Shown here piece by piece: positions 42,711 through 52,301 of a stretch of 64,000 nucleotides of DNA (its first letter is position 1; each line of letters opens with the position of its first letter). Made by a program: the position numbers and the translations under genes. This DNA comes from Bacteroidales bacterium (lineage in GTDB: Bacteria; Bacteroidota; Bacteroidia; Bacteroidales; P3), in the NCBI GenBank assembly GCA_017480245.1, contig JAFVBA010000024.1, positions 62,001-126,000 of the forward strand, in the 5' to 3' direction. A model generated the notes under the pieces. It worked only from the letters and a program-made list of their open reading frames with translations, did no database searches and was not told the origin of the DNA.

Positions 42711-42718
42711 TAACTTTG
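42711..42718 (+). promoter_or_regulatory. cinA -7 element
   Basis: TAACTTTG matches TAnnTTTG, 32 nt before the preferred cinA start. The -33 spacing is short. Confidence 0.5.
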
Positions 42719-42750
42719 CCGCTCGTTACAAGAATAGTAAAAACAAAGTT

Positions 42751-44013
42751 ATGAATATAGAAATTATAAACATAGGAGACGAACTTCTTATAGGACAAGT
42801 AATAAATACTAATTGTTCTTATATTGCCAAAATGTTGAATAACGTCGGTATTAACGTGAAATATATAAGTGTTATCAATGACAATAGTGAGGAAATCAAA
42901 AAAAGCGTTAATTTAGCATTGAACCGTGCTGACGGTGTTATCATTACAGGAGGTTTAGGCCCGACAAAGGATGATATGACCAAATATTGTTTGAATGAAA
43001 TGTTCGGCGGCAAACTTGTTGAGAATAAACAGGTGAATCAGCACGTAAAAAAGTTTTTTGAAGCCCGTAATCTGCCATATACTAACACCAATCATTCTCA
43101 GGCTATGGTATCGGATTGTTGTCAAATCATATTCAACCCTGTCGGAACTGCTCCGGGAATGGTTTTTAATTCAAATAATAAATTGGTTATCTCAATGCCC
43201 GGCGTTCCTTTCGAGATGGAACGGATGATGAACTCAGTTGTTCCTATTCTTTTGGAACATTATAAACCTGAGACAATAATTCATAAATCTGTTTTGTTAA
43301 GTGGAATCAGTGAAAGTTTCCTTTCTGACAGACTTTGCGGGGTTGAAAATCATCTAAAGCAAATTAATGCTTCTCAAAACGAGATGCAATATTCTCTTGC
43401 TTATTTGCCTTCTGCCGGAACTATAAAATTGCGTCTTTCTTTGCGCGGAGGAGAAAGACAAAAGGCACAAGAAGAATTTGATTTACTGTATTGTCAATTA
43501 AAAAAGGAGATTAAGGAGTTGATTATTAGTGAAGATGATAAAAATATTGCCCAAATAATCGGTGAAATATTGAAATCAAGAAAGCAAACTCTATCTGTGG
43601 CGGAATCATGTACGGGAGGGAATATCTCTCATACGATAACATTAAATTCTGGTGCATCTTCGTATTTCAAAGGCGGAGTTGTATCATATTGCAACGAGAT
43701 AAAGACAAATGTTTTGCAGGTAAAACAACAGACTTTGGACTGTTTTACAGCAGTAAGTGAGCAAACGGCTAAAGAAATGGCGGAAGGAGTATTGAAATTG
43801 TATGATACAGATTTTGCAATATCCACAACGGGATTAGCAGGTCCAGATTCCGACGGAACAAATGCCGAAATTGGTATGGTATATATCGGTATTGCCGCCA
43901 AAAACAGAGATACTATTGTAAAGAAAACTTGTTTTAAAACATCAAGAACTAATTTCATTGACAGAGTAACTAATCTTGCGTTATTCTCTTTGCTTGAAAT
44001 ACTACGTAAATAA
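42751..44013 (+). CDS. cinA: CinA-like damage-inducible/NMN amidohydrolase
   Basis: From the ATG at 42751 this is 420 residues. An earlier ATG at 42634 would place the start upstream of the -7 element and is rejected. The N-terminal MoaB/Mog-like domain opens IEIINIGDELLIGQVINTN and has GGLGPTKDD. The C-terminal PncC domain, an NMN deamidase, contains VAESCTGGNISHTIT and TGLAGPDSDGTNAEIG. Both parts are typical of CinA, which recycles damaged NAD and related nucleotides. Confidence 0.92.
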   Translation: MNIEIINIGDELLIGQVINTNCSYIAKMLNNVGINVKYISVINDNSEEIKKSVNLALNRADGVIITGGLGPTKDDMTKYCLNEMFGGKLVENKQVNQHVKKFFEARNLPYTNTNHSQAMVSDCCQIIFNPVGTAPGMVFNSNNKLVISMPGVPFEMERMMNSVVPILLEHYKPETIIHKSVLLSGISESFLSDRLCGVENHLKQINASQNEMQYSLAYLPSAGTIKLRLSLRGGERQKAQEEFDLLYCQLKKEIKELIISEDDKNIAQIIGEILKSRKQTLSVAESCTGGNISHTITLNSGASSYFKGGVVSYCNEIKTNVLQVKQQTLDCFTAVSEQTAKEMAEGVLKLYDTDFAISTTGLAGPDSDGTNAEIGMVYIGIAAKNRDTIVKKTCFKTSRTNFIDRVTNLALFSLLEILRK

Positions 44014-44254
44014 AGATTTAATAAATAAAATAGCTATAATAAAATTATTAGTTTTGTTTTTATAAACAGAAAAGAACTGATTACTGAATTTTTATGGTTT
44101 GATAGTTAATTAGAATGAAATTTGCTTGTTTCGACATAGAGAAAGAGTGGAATGAATCTAAGAATTAATAAGTTATCTTGAGAAAAAGAAAACCTGTTGT
44201 CTTAAATTATTAAACCAAAAACGGAATTCACGATAGACTTTTTTGCAAAATTAT

Positions 44255-44285
44255 TTTGTCAGTAAGAAAAAACTTTGTAATTTTG
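44255..44285 (+). promoter_or_regulatory. tRNA promoter
   Basis: TTTG at 44255-44258 and TAATTTTG at 44278-44285 lie 19 nt apart, directly before tRNA-Lys. Confidence 0.8.
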
Positions 44286-44307
44286 CAACCTCAAAACGAA
44301 AAATGCT

Positions 44308-44380
44308 GTCTTTGTAGCTCAGTTGGTAGAGCAATTGACTCTTAATCAATGGGTCCAGGGTTCGAGTCCCTGCAAGGACA
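44308..44380 (+). tRNA. tRNA-Lys (CTT)
   Basis: Acceptor arms are GTCTTTG and CAAGGAC. The D-loop GCTCAGTTGGTAGAGC is normal. The anticodon loop CTCTTAA reads Lys AAG. T-arm GGGTTCGAGTCCC. CCA is not encoded. Confidence 0.93.
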
Positions 44381-44392
44381 CTTTTTTTTAAT

Positions 44393-44465
<73 letters not shown>

Positions 44466-44495
44466 CTTCTTTTTAACAGTCAATAAATTATTTCT

Positions 44496-45683
44496 ATGAT
44501 TGACAAAATTCAAATAAAAAAACTTGCAGACAAATACTTCAATGAAATTGTTGAAGTCAGAAGACATTTGCATAAATATCCCGAACTTTCCAAGAAAGAG
44601 AAGGAAACATCCGCTTTTATTTGCAAAAAGTTGGATGAAATCGGCATTCAATACAATAATAATATATATGGTTACGGTATTTTCGGTTTTATTGACGGTA
44701 AAAAGCCCGAAAGCCATACTGTTATGCTGCGTGCCGATATGGATGCGCTACCTATAACGGAAGAAACCACACTTGATTGCAAAAGTATCAATAAAGGAGT
44801 TATGCATGCCTGCGGACACGACATTCACATGGCAACTCTTTTGGGTGCAATCAAGATTTTAAACGAGTTAAAAGACACCTTCTGCGGCAGAATTATGTTT
44901 ATATTCCAACCAAGTGAGGAAGAATACCCGGGAGGAGCCGTTTCAATGATAAAAAACGGGATATTTAACGACATAAAACCCGAAGCTGTTTTAGCTTTTC
45001 ATTGTACCCCTGAACTGCCTTGCGGTCATGTTGCAATAAGAGAAGGAAAGATGATGGCATCAACGGATGAAATTTACATAACAATTAAAGGTAAAGGCGG
45101 ACATGGCGCAACTCCTCATCTGGATATTGACCCTGTTGTTGCGGGGTGCAATGTTGTTACGGCCTTACAGACAATTGTTTCAAGAAATGCCAATCCTACT
45201 ATGCCAACAACGTTTTCCGTCGGAAGATTTATTGCAGAGGGCAGAACTAATATTATTCCCGATGAGGTAAAGATGGATTGTATTATCCGCACTTTTGACG
45301 AAGATTGGAGAAAGCAATGCCATAATCTTATCAAACGGATAAGTGAAAATACTGCTGCTGCATTCGGTTGCACGGCTGACGTATTTATTGACCCTGGTTA
45401 CCCGTTTGTTTATAACAATCCTGAATTGACAAAACTTATTACGGCAAATATAAAAGAATATTTAGGAGAAGATATGGTACAGAATGCAGATATGAGAATG
45501 ACTGCAGAAGATTTTGCATATTTCGGGCAAATAATTCCTTCGTGTTACTTCCGCGTGGGAACGCATATTGAAGGCGACCCGATATATAACCTACATTCTT
45601 CTAAGTTTAATGCAAACGAAGAAGTATTACGTTATGCTATGGGATTGGAAGTTTATCTTGCACTTAAATATTTAGAAAAATAG
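44496..45683 (+). CDS. M20D amidohydrolase
   Basis: This 395-residue zinc amidohydrolase of the M20D family (hippurate hydrolase/N-acyl-amino-acid hydrolase) has RRHLHKYPELSKKEKET, RADMDALPI, the metal-site HACGHDIHM, and QPSEEEYPGGA with the catalytic Glu. A dimerisation domain sits in the middle. A late AEDFAYFG adds another metal ligand. It may release free amino acids from N-acyl forms. It follows the tRNAs by 30 nt. Confidence 0.92.
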   Translation: MIDKIQIKKLADKYFNEIVEVRRHLHKYPELSKKEKETSAFICKKLDEIGIQYNNNIYGYGIFGFIDGKKPESHTVMLRADMDALPITEETTLDCKSINKGVMHACGHDIHMATLLGAIKILNELKDTFCGRIMFIFQPSEEEYPGGAVSMIKNGIFNDIKPEAVLAFHCTPELPCGHVAIREGKMMASTDEIYITIKGKGGHGATPHLDIDPVVAGCNVVTALQTIVSRNANPTMPTTFSVGRFIAEGRTNIIPDEVKMDCIIRTFDEDWRKQCHNLIKRISENTAAAFGCTADVFIDPGYPFVYNNPELTKLITANIKEYLGEDMVQNADMRMTAEDFAYFGQIIPSCYFRVGTHIEGDPIYNLHSSKFNANEEVLRYAMGLEVYLALKYLEK

Positions 45684-45684
45684 T

Positions 45685-46215
45685 TTATTTTATTTGTTTT
45701 ACTATTTCCCAAAGGGTTATGCCGCATGATACACTGACATTAAAAGAATGTTTTGTGCCCGATTGCGGAATTTCTATTACATCATCGCTTAGGTTTATCA
45801 CTTCTTGTTGAACTCCTTCCACTTCATTTCCGACCACTAAGGCAATAGGAAGAGAGGAAATCTTGAAATCCTGCAACATAACTGAGTTTTCTGTCTGTTC
45901 AAGAGAGATAATGCTGTAGCCTTTCTTACGTAAGAACTCAATACATTCAATAGTTGAAGAAAAATATTGCCAATCTACGCTGTCCGTTGCCCCTAAAGCC
46001 GTTTTGTTTATCTCTCTGTGAGGCGGTTTTGCCGTAATTCCGCAAAGGCAGATACCGTTTAAACGGAATGCATCGGCAGTCCTAAACATAGAGCCTATAT
46101 TTGACATACTTCTTATATTGTCCAAAACAATTACAATAGGAGTTTTTTCTGCTTTTTTGAATTCTTCTACTGAGATTCTGTGCAATTGCTCCATTGAAAG
46201 TTTATTTCTCTCCAT
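45685..46215 (-). CDS. TrmH/SpoU-family RNA methyltransferase
   Basis: This is a 176-residue, SPOUT-fold 2'-O-ribose methyltransferase. Motif 1 is NIGSMFRTADAF, motif 2 VVGNEVEGV, and motif 3 IPQSGTKHSFNVSVSCGI; the trefoil knot should bind SAM. A short N-terminal extension precedes the domain. Target (tRNA or rRNA) not determined. It lies 7 nt from the GldN-like gene. Confidence 0.9.
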   Translation of the reverse strand: MERNKLSMEQLHRISVEEFKKAEKTPIVIVLDNIRSMSNIGSMFRTADAFRLNGICLCGITAKPPHREINKTALGATDSVDWQYFSSTIECIEFLRKKGYSIISLEQTENSVMLQDFKISSLPIALVVGNEVEGVQQEVINLSDDVIEIPQSGTKHSFNVSVSCGITLWEIVKQIK

Positions 46216-46222
46216 TTGTTTC

Positions 46223-47185
46223 TTATTTAGAATTTTTATTGCAAGTAATTCTTACGCCTAATTGCCTGTAAAGATTTTCATCATAAGGATATAGCGGCAA
46301 GAAGTATTGAACTGTTTTTAAGATTTCAAGATTATAGGGTTTAATTGCCCAATTCTCTGCTATCCTTACTGCAGTTATATCTTCTTCTGTCAAATCCGAG
46401 TAAGTGTCTATTGCTTTTTCTTCACCTGTTTCGTCATTATAGATAGTTGCAGTGCTTTTCAGTACAAATAAGTCGTCAATTTCTTTCGGCGAAGCGAACT
46501 CTGTTCCGTCGGAATGCAATAAAGGTATCTTTTTGTTTTGGATTTTGTCAAACAAACTTGCGGTAAAAGGCATTTTAACGGGATATTTCAATTGCAAAAC
46601 GCTTAAAACCGTATCCGGAATATAGATAACGCTTCTGTCTATAGGGTGTTTTGGATTGTCTTTTGCTGTATCTTTAGGGAAAATCCAAAACAAAGGCATT
46701 TGAACCGTATCATTACCGTCTTCATTAAAGGATTTGTAATGTACAATGTACGGTTGATAAGATATAATTTGCTTTTCAATAGTTAAGTTCTTGTAATTAT
46801 AATTTACAGCCTCCTCAAAATCGTATGCAGATATGTAAGGAATAATATAATTCCACACATCTTTTTTGTCAAGATAAGTTCCGAGTTGTTTTTCAAAAGA
46901 AATAATTTGAGAAATAACGGAATCCAAATTAAGTTCTCTTTTTCTGTTATCATAAATCTTGACTTTCTTTTCCTTAACTCCGTTTATAATGATTTGTGCC
47001 AACTCTTCACGGAAATAACCCGTAATATGTTCGAATTTCTTTGGGTTAAGAGTTTGTGAAGTTTCCCATTCAGGATTGAAAACACCTATTTTATGAGTTT
47101 CGTATTCAATACTGTAATCGGCTCTTTGGGCATACAAGGCAACAAATGCCGATAAGAATAATATTATTGTTGAAATCCTTTTCAT
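46223..47185 (-). CDS. GldN-like secreted protein 1
   Basis: This 320-residue protein has a signal peptide ending YAQ (about residue 20). The body has two diverged copies of a short motif: NYNYKNLTIEKQIISYQPY near residue 128 and ENWAIKPYNLEILKTVQYF near residue 290, which resemble the E-x-W...K-x-I-x-x-x-P motif of the T9SS component GldN. So it may be a GldN relative in the periplasm. The true gldKLM genes are not adjacent. Confidence in the family call is limited. Confidence 0.5.
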   Translation of the reverse strand: MKRISTIILFLSAFVALYAQRADYSIEYETHKIGVFNPEWETSQTLNPKKFEHITGYFREELAQIIINGVKEKKVKIYDNRKRELNLDSVISQIISFEKQLGTYLDKKDVWNYIIPYISAYDFEEAVNYNYKNLTIEKQIISYQPYIVHYKSFNEDGNDTVQMPLFWIFPKDTAKDNPKHPIDRSVIYIPDTVLSVLQLKYPVKMPFTASLFDKIQNKKIPLLHSDGTEFASPKEIDDLFVLKSTATIYNDETGEEKAIDTYSDLTEEDITAVRIAENWAIKPYNLEILKTVQYFLPLYPYDENLYRQLGVRITCNKNSK

Positions 47186-47188
47186 GTT

Positions 47189-48193
47189 TTATTGTTTTCT
47201 TATGTAATACAGAGGATAAAATCCGATAAATATATTATTTGAAGTAAAGATTCGAATAATCGGTGAATAATAATTAACACTCTTTATAAAGTTATGGCTT
47301 TTCTTGTCATAGAGTATTTGTTCCCCGAAACGCAGATGGTCAATATCATCGCTATTGTAAGTTAATGTTATGATGGTATCCGTTTCTATTTCGTTATCTT
47401 CCCCAATGTTTTGTATTATTGAGACAGTTTGCGAATGTTTTTTGCGTTTATCCAATTCACTTTTCGAGAATGGTTCCACTGCATCGGGACTTTCGTAGCA
47501 TAAAATCTGCCTTGAATCTGCTTTTTCTATCAAAGCGTCAAAGAAAGGTATGGAATACTCTGCCTCTAAATTGCTTTCCCACCAACGATAAGGCGTAGGA
47601 TTGTATATAGGCATAGTGTATTGAAGGTTTCTTGCCAATAGAAGAGTATCATTCGAAGGTTTGACATCATTTTGCCAAATCCACCCTAAGTCAAAAGCAA
47701 AAGAAGTAACGGCTTTCAACTCCTCATCAACTAAAGTAACGGAATCTCTTTCAATAACAGGACAATAAGCGATAATTTTCTTATTAATCATCATTGTTTC
47801 GGGCAAATAAGTCCATTCTTCCATGAATTTAATTGAACGTATTTCGTTTTCCAAGACTTTTTCAATGTCTTTCTTAGAATATTTCTTCAAATCAATTGCA
47901 TTAAGTTGCTTAGTTAGGTTATTAATCATTGAATCCCAAACAACACTGTCCTTGTTAAAGGTTCTTAAGTACAGTTTTTTTGATTTTAAATCGGATATTA
48001 ACCCGTCCATTGCTTCCCAAAAGAACCGCTTATTTACAATATAGTTGTATTCAATGCTGTCTTTTTGAGCCAATTGCCTCACTTTGTTATCCGTTACGTT
48101 AATCTTATATACTATCTTCTTTGTTAGTAATCTTTCTTGTGAGAAAGACGATAGAGATATAAAAATTGTAAATAATAAAATTAGTTTTCTCAT
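47189..48193 (-). CDS. GldN-like secreted protein 2
   Basis: This 334-residue protein has a signal peptide ending FSQ (about residue 19). The same GldN-type motif occurs twice: FMEEWTYLPETMMINKK near residue 120 and FGEQILYDKKSHNF near residue 290, each followed by a Pro-containing strand (YCPVIE, YSPIIR). It lies 4 nt upstream of its paralogue, so the pair probably acts together. Role in T9SS or gliding is inferred only. Confidence 0.5.
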   Translation of the reverse strand: MRKLILLFTIFISLSSFSQERLLTKKIVYKINVTDNKVRQLAQKDSIEYNYIVNKRFFWEAMDGLISDLKSKKLYLRTFNKDSVVWDSMINNLTKQLNAIDLKKYSKKDIEKVLENEIRSIKFMEEWTYLPETMMINKKIIAYCPVIERDSVTLVDEELKAVTSFAFDLGWIWQNDVKPSNDTLLLARNLQYTMPIYNPTPYRWWESNLEAEYSIPFFDALIEKADSRQILCYESPDAVEPFSKSELDKRKKHSQTVSIIQNIGEDNEIETDTIITLTYNSDDIDHLRFGEQILYDKKSHNFIKSVNYYSPIIRIFTSNNIFIGFYPLYYIRKQ

Positions 48194-48339
48194 AGTTTAT
48201 TCGTATAAATAAAGTGCAAAGATAAGATATTTCTTTAATATTGGGTCGGAAAAATATATTATGATTAGTTATTAGGGTTATTTATTCGTAAAATTATGTT
48301 GCTTTTTCATTTATTACTGCCGCTTTCTGTTACTTTTTT

Positions 48340-48448
48340 GCTGCCCTTTGGGAAAAGAATTTGAAAAAAACTCTTTTTTTGATATAAAAAAACTGTTTTT
48401 TAGGGTTAAAAAAAGAGTTTTTTTCAAATTAATATGGGAAAAGGCGGC
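48340..48448. repeat. A7-N3-T7 ladder element, copy D
   Basis: Units lie at 48364-48380 (CTC), 48386-48402 (CTG; last T replaced by A) and 48408-48424 (GAG), exact 22-bp pitch. GCTGCC at 48340 and GGCGGC at 48443-48448 bound it. Inner arms AATTTGAAAAAAACTC and its reverse complement are perfect. Confidence 0.85.
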
Positions 48449-48489
48449 AAAGATATCCTCAAAGGCGGCATTTTAGACTTGAGGGGCAT

Positions 48490-49746
48490 TCATATTTTAG
48501 AGATTTGCTGCCAAAAGTCCGGAAAAGATTTCTCCACGCACGCAGGATTTTCTAACGTTATCTCATTGCAAACAAGAGAGAAAGCACTTAAAGACATTGC
48601 AATTCGATGGTCGTTGTAGGTATTGAAGAAAACGTTTTCTTCTTTATACAATTCAAAGTAGTTATCCGTGAGTTGAGGTTCTATAATCAAGTAATCGTTA
48701 CCTTCTTTGCAACGGTTGTTAATTTTATTCAATTCATTTATCATATTTTGCAGCCTATCGGATTCCTTAACTCTCAGACTTGCAAGATTTTTTATTAGTG
48801 TTGCCTTGCCCGAAACAAAACATGCAACAACCAACGGACAAAACAAATCCGGGAAATCCTTTAAATCAAATTCATATTGTTGATTTGCAGATACTAAGTC
48901 TTCATTATAGGATAATAAAGCGCCGTTACCGTCAAATTTTGTCTCAACTCCCAATTGCGAAAACAAGTCTTTGCAAATTGAATCTCCTTGTAAATAACTT
49001 GTTTGCAGGTTTTTAATTCTTAGATTTTTGATTTTACCTACCGCAACATACAAGTAAAAGAAAGCAGCAGAGGAAAAATCTCCCTCAACTGAGGTTTCCT
49101 TAAATTTATATTCGGACTGCCTGCAAACAAGAGTGTTATCTATTTGATTAATATCCCCTCCGAATCTATTGACAAGCGAAACGGTCATTGTTATATAAGG
49201 CAGAGAAACTTGGTTTGGCGGTAATATAAGATTTACTCCGCCTTTGATGTACGGAGAAATAAGAATTAATGCACTGATTATTTGACTTGTAAGATTGTCT
49301 TTTAGTTCTATGGTTTTGTTTCCTGTAAGTGTTTTGCCAATGATAGTTATCGGGAAGACTTCTTCGCTGTTTTTTATTTTAATATCTGCTCCTAAGTTAT
49401 TTAAAGCGTCAATTAATGGAAGTAAAGGTCTGGTTTGCATTCGTTTATCCGCATCTAAAATCCATTTCCCTTCAGTTAAAGACAATAAAGCCAAAAGAAA
49501 GCGTAATGTTGTCCCCGCATTCTTGCAATAAAATGAGTTATTAGTCTTGTTTGCAATGGATTGGATAAAATTTTGCAGCATTATAGTGTCGTCAGAAGAG
49601 GAAAGATTTTTGATTTCCGCCTTACTGTCTGACAGATGTCTTATTATAAGCAAACGGTTGCTTATACTCTTTGAATAAGGTACGCTTACGATGGGATTTT
49701 GTGCAGTTTTGTCTTTCTTTTTTAAGATTAGACTATCGTAATTCAT
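48490..49746 (-). CDS. aroA: 3-phosphoshikimate 1-carboxyvinyltransferase
   Basis: This 418-residue EPSP synthase transfers enolpyruvyl from PEP to shikimate-3-phosphate in aromatic amino-acid synthesis. The N-terminal VSVPYSKSISNRLLII holds the PEP-contacting Lys. NAGTTLRFLLALL near residue 80 and RVKESDRLQNM near residue 327 are family blocks. It ends with TGA. It overlaps the sigma-54 regulator gene by one base (TAATG), so the two are co-translated. Confidence 0.93.
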   Translation of the reverse strand: MNYDSLILKKKDKTAQNPIVSVPYSKSISNRLLIIRHLSDSKAEIKNLSSSDDTIMLQNFIQSIANKTNNSFYCKNAGTTLRFLLALLSLTEGKWILDADKRMQTRPLLPLIDALNNLGADIKIKNSEEVFPITIIGKTLTGNKTIELKDNLTSQIISALILISPYIKGGVNLILPPNQVSLPYITMTVSLVNRFGGDINQIDNTLVCRQSEYKFKETSVEGDFSSAAFFYLYVAVGKIKNLRIKNLQTSYLQGDSICKDLFSQLGVETKFDGNGALLSYNEDLVSANQQYEFDLKDFPDLFCPLVVACFVSGKATLIKNLASLRVKESDRLQNMINELNKINNRCKEGNDYLIIEPQLTDNYFELYKEENVFFNTYNDHRIAMSLSAFSLVCNEITLENPACVEKSFPDFWQQISKI

Positions 49747-50972
49747 TAGTTTGCAATATTGTAGTCATTAATCTTGCGGTACAATGTCCTTTCCGATATA
49801 CCGAGTTCTTTTGCTGCTGCTGCACGGTGTCCGTTATTGCGTTTCAAAGCCTCTGTTATCATCTTGACTTCCATTTGCTCTAACGTCATTATAGGAGTTT
49901 TTTCCTCCATTTCAATAACCTGCTCTTTTTCTTCGCTGTTGTACGGTGTGTTATTAACAATCGGCTCGTTAATATGCTGCAAATTAGAATTTTGATAAGT
50001 ATCTGCTGAATCCAACAGCAATGGCGCAGTCGGGTTTATATGATTTAGCAGCGAGGCTACGACATTTTTCAATTGCTCTACGTCATTGCGCAGATTCTTT
50101 ATGTCGTTTTTGTTTTGCATTATAGTAAATAATGCTTCGTCTTGGTCAATTGCTCCTGTGTTGTTATCAACTACTGCCGGCAAAGTGGAAACAGGTGGAA
50201 TGTAATTGCGCAGTGTTTCGGCGTTTATCTCTCTGTCCTGTTCTATTATAGAGATTTGTTCCGCTATGTTCTTCAATTGTCTTACGTTTCCTTGCCATGG
50301 ATAGTTTTTTAAGTACTCCCGTGCGTCTGCCGTCAGAGAAATATGAGGCATATTGTACTTTTCGGCTTGATCTACGGCAAAACGTTTGAACAGCATATAA
50401 ATATCGTCCTTTCTTTTGCGAAGCGGAGGTATTGTTATGGAGATTTGATTCAATCTATAATAAAGATCTTCTCTGAAAGTGCCTTTTTCTATCGCTGAAA
50501 TCAGATTTACATTCGTTGCGGCGACCACTCTGACATCGCAATGCATAGTTTTGCTGCTTCCGACAGGTAAATACTCGCCGCTTTCCAACACTCGAAGGAG
50601 TTTAACTTGCATATTCATCGGCAGTTCTCCCACTTCGTCAAGGAAAATAGTCCCATTGTCCGCCTCAGCAAAGTATCCCTTGCGGTCTCTGTCGGCATTG
50701 GTAAAAGCACCTTTCACATGACCGAACAATTCACTCTCAATAGTTCCCTCAGGTATCGCTCCGCAATTGACAGCTATGTATTTGTTGTGCTTTCTGGGCG
50801 AATTGGTATGAATGATTTTTGAAAACACTTCCTTACCAACGCCGCTCTCTCCCGTAACAAGCACACTCATATCGGTAACCGCCACTTCTACGGCAACGTT
50901 TATCGCATGCATCAACTGGGGGTCATTACCTATTATTCCGAAACGTTGTTTTATTGATTGAATGTCTGCCAT
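49746..50972 (-). CDS. sigma-54-dependent transcription activator, receiver-less
   Basis: This 408-residue bacterial enhancer-binding protein begins directly with its AAA+ domain. Walker A is GESGVGKE near residue 41; Walker B is IFLDEVGELP. The sigma-54-contact loop reads GAFTNA (usually GAFTGA). A C-terminal Fis-type helix-turn-helix (HRAAAAKELGISERTLYRKI) ends it. No receiver or PAS domain is present, so control must come from elsewhere. It is coupled to aroA by a 1-nt overlap. Confidence 0.87.
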   Translation of the reverse strand: MADIQSIKQRFGIIGNDPQLMHAINVAVEVAVTDMSVLVTGESGVGKEVFSKIIHTNSPRKHNKYIAVNCGAIPEGTIESELFGHVKGAFTNADRDRKGYFAEADNGTIFLDEVGELPMNMQVKLLRVLESGEYLPVGSSKTMHCDVRVVAATNVNLISAIEKGTFREDLYYRLNQISITIPPLRKRKDDIYMLFKRFAVDQAEKYNMPHISLTADAREYLKNYPWQGNVRQLKNIAEQISIIEQDREINAETLRNYIPPVSTLPAVVDNNTGAIDQDEALFTIMQNKNDIKNLRNDVEQLKNVVASLLNHINPTAPLLLDSADTYQNSNLQHINEPIVNNTPYNSEEKEQVIEMEEKTPIMTLEQMEVKMITEALKRNNGHRAAAAKELGISERTLYRKINDYNIAN

Positions 50973-50985
50973 GATTCTTTGGATT

Positions 50986-52065
50986 CTACATTAAATATCT
51001 GAAAGGTAACAAAATATATTCTATAAGTTTTTCAATACCCGGGCGTTTGCTCCAATTGTCATAATCAAAATCCCTGCTGTATTGCTCAGTATAGGAATAA
51101 TGTTGTTGCAATTGCTCAATAATGGATTTTTCCTTACCGACAAGAGCCAATTCGTACTGATAACGGAAACTTCTGTAGTCAAAATTAGCCGAAGATATGC
51201 AAAATGTCTCATCATCTATCATAACGCTTTTAGCATGCAAGTTTGCAGGGACATAGAATTTGAATTTAACGCCTGCTTTATACAATTTACCCGTATAATG
51301 CCGCCTTAAAATATCCACAACCCGCACATCCGAGTTGTAAGGTACGTGAATGGTAACATCAACCCCCCTTTGCGCAGCGTCCATCAACTCTTTACGCAAC
51401 GTATGCCCCGGAAGAAAATAAGGAGTTTCAACAATAACTTTCTTTTTTGCCTCACGGATAAGTTTTTCGTACTTTGTTTTGATTCTTTGACGCACACTGT
51501 CGGGATATTCCTGAATAAAAGTCCAGTTATCTACGTGATAACTTTTATTACTTGCCACCATAGGAATATCATATTTATTATACGTGCGGAAAGAATCACG
51601 GAAACTTCTGCGGAATACGGTTAAAAGTTTATGGTCTGTGGTTCTCAGATTCAACTCACGCCAACTCACACTGTAGGCAGTGATATTTGACGAACCCATA
51701 TAAGCAATCTCCGAATCAATTATAAGTAATTTTCTGTGGTTACGGCAATGGTTTTTTGCCAATCGCCCTTTTGTCAGACGGACTTTGCGGTACAGACGGA
51801 TTTCTACCCCTGCCTGAATAATGTCTTTGAAATATGACAAATCGCTTCCCGTTCCCCACGCATCCAAAAGCAGTTTTACCATCACTCCTGCCTTTGCTTT
51901 TTTGTACAAAGCCAAGAGAAATTTATCTCCCATCGCACCTCTGCCGAAACGGAATGTCTCCAAAAAGATTACACGCTTCGCCTTGCCGATGTCTTCCAAC
52001 ATTGCGTCGTACATTTTCAAGTTGTCATCAAACAGAATGTATTTTTCGTTTCTTTTTTCAGCCAT
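50986..52065 (-). CDS. phospholipase D / cardiolipin synthase family
   Basis: This 359-residue enzyme has two HKD motifs: NHRKLLIIDSEIAYMGSSN near residue 108 and LHAKSVMIDDETFCISSAN near residue 272. No N-terminal membrane helix is visible, as in ClsB/ClsC rather than ClsA. It should make cardiolipin or exchange phospholipid head groups at the inner membrane. It is 13 nt upstream of the sigma-54 regulator. Confidence 0.9.
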   Translation of the reverse strand: MAEKRNEKYILFDDNLKMYDAMLEDIGKAKRVIFLETFRFGRGAMGDKFLLALYKKAKAGVMVKLLLDAWGTGSDLSYFKDIIQAGVEIRLYRKVRLTKGRLAKNHCRNHRKLLIIDSEIAYMGSSNITAYSVSWRELNLRTTDHKLLTVFRRSFRDSFRTYNKYDIPMVASNKSYHVDNWTFIQEYPDSVRQRIKTKYEKLIREAKKKVIVETPYFLPGHTLRKELMDAAQRGVDVTIHVPYNSDVRVVDILRRHYTGKLYKAGVKFKFYVPANLHAKSVMIDDETFCISSANFDYRSFRYQYELALVGKEKSIIEQLQQHYSYTEQYSRDFDYDNWSKRPGIEKLIEYILLPFRYLM

Positions 52066-52144
52066 TATCTGTCCGTCTAAATATAATTTACAAAAATAAT
52101 AACAATATTTAATATGACCAAATTTCTTTTTGATTTTTTGGATA

Positions 52145-52301
52145 TTGAAATCATTTTTACATTTCTTGAAGAGAATTTTTTAATTACTGAAAAAAAATTT
52201 ACAATATCTGAAATTATTTTTGTTTGAACCGTCCAAAATAATATTTCAGACGGTCTAAAATTATATTCTGAACGGTTCAAAATTATATTTTGGACGGTCT
52301 G
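52145..52301. repeat. 21-bp and 22-bp tandem arrays
   Basis: Four 21-bp units with [C/T]TGAA start at 52145, 52166, 52187 and 52208. A 22-bp array follows with palindromic 11-mers at 52225 (TGAACCGTCCA), 52247 (CAGACGGTCTA), 52269 (TGAACGGTTCA) and 52291 (TGGACGGTCTG), separated by AT-rich 11-mers such as AAATTATATTT. Confidence 0.85.

Noticed and set aside
42634..42750. Longer N-terminus for CinA
   Set aside because: The extension precedes the -7 promoter element and does not resemble the family; the family start MNIEIINIGDE fits 42751.
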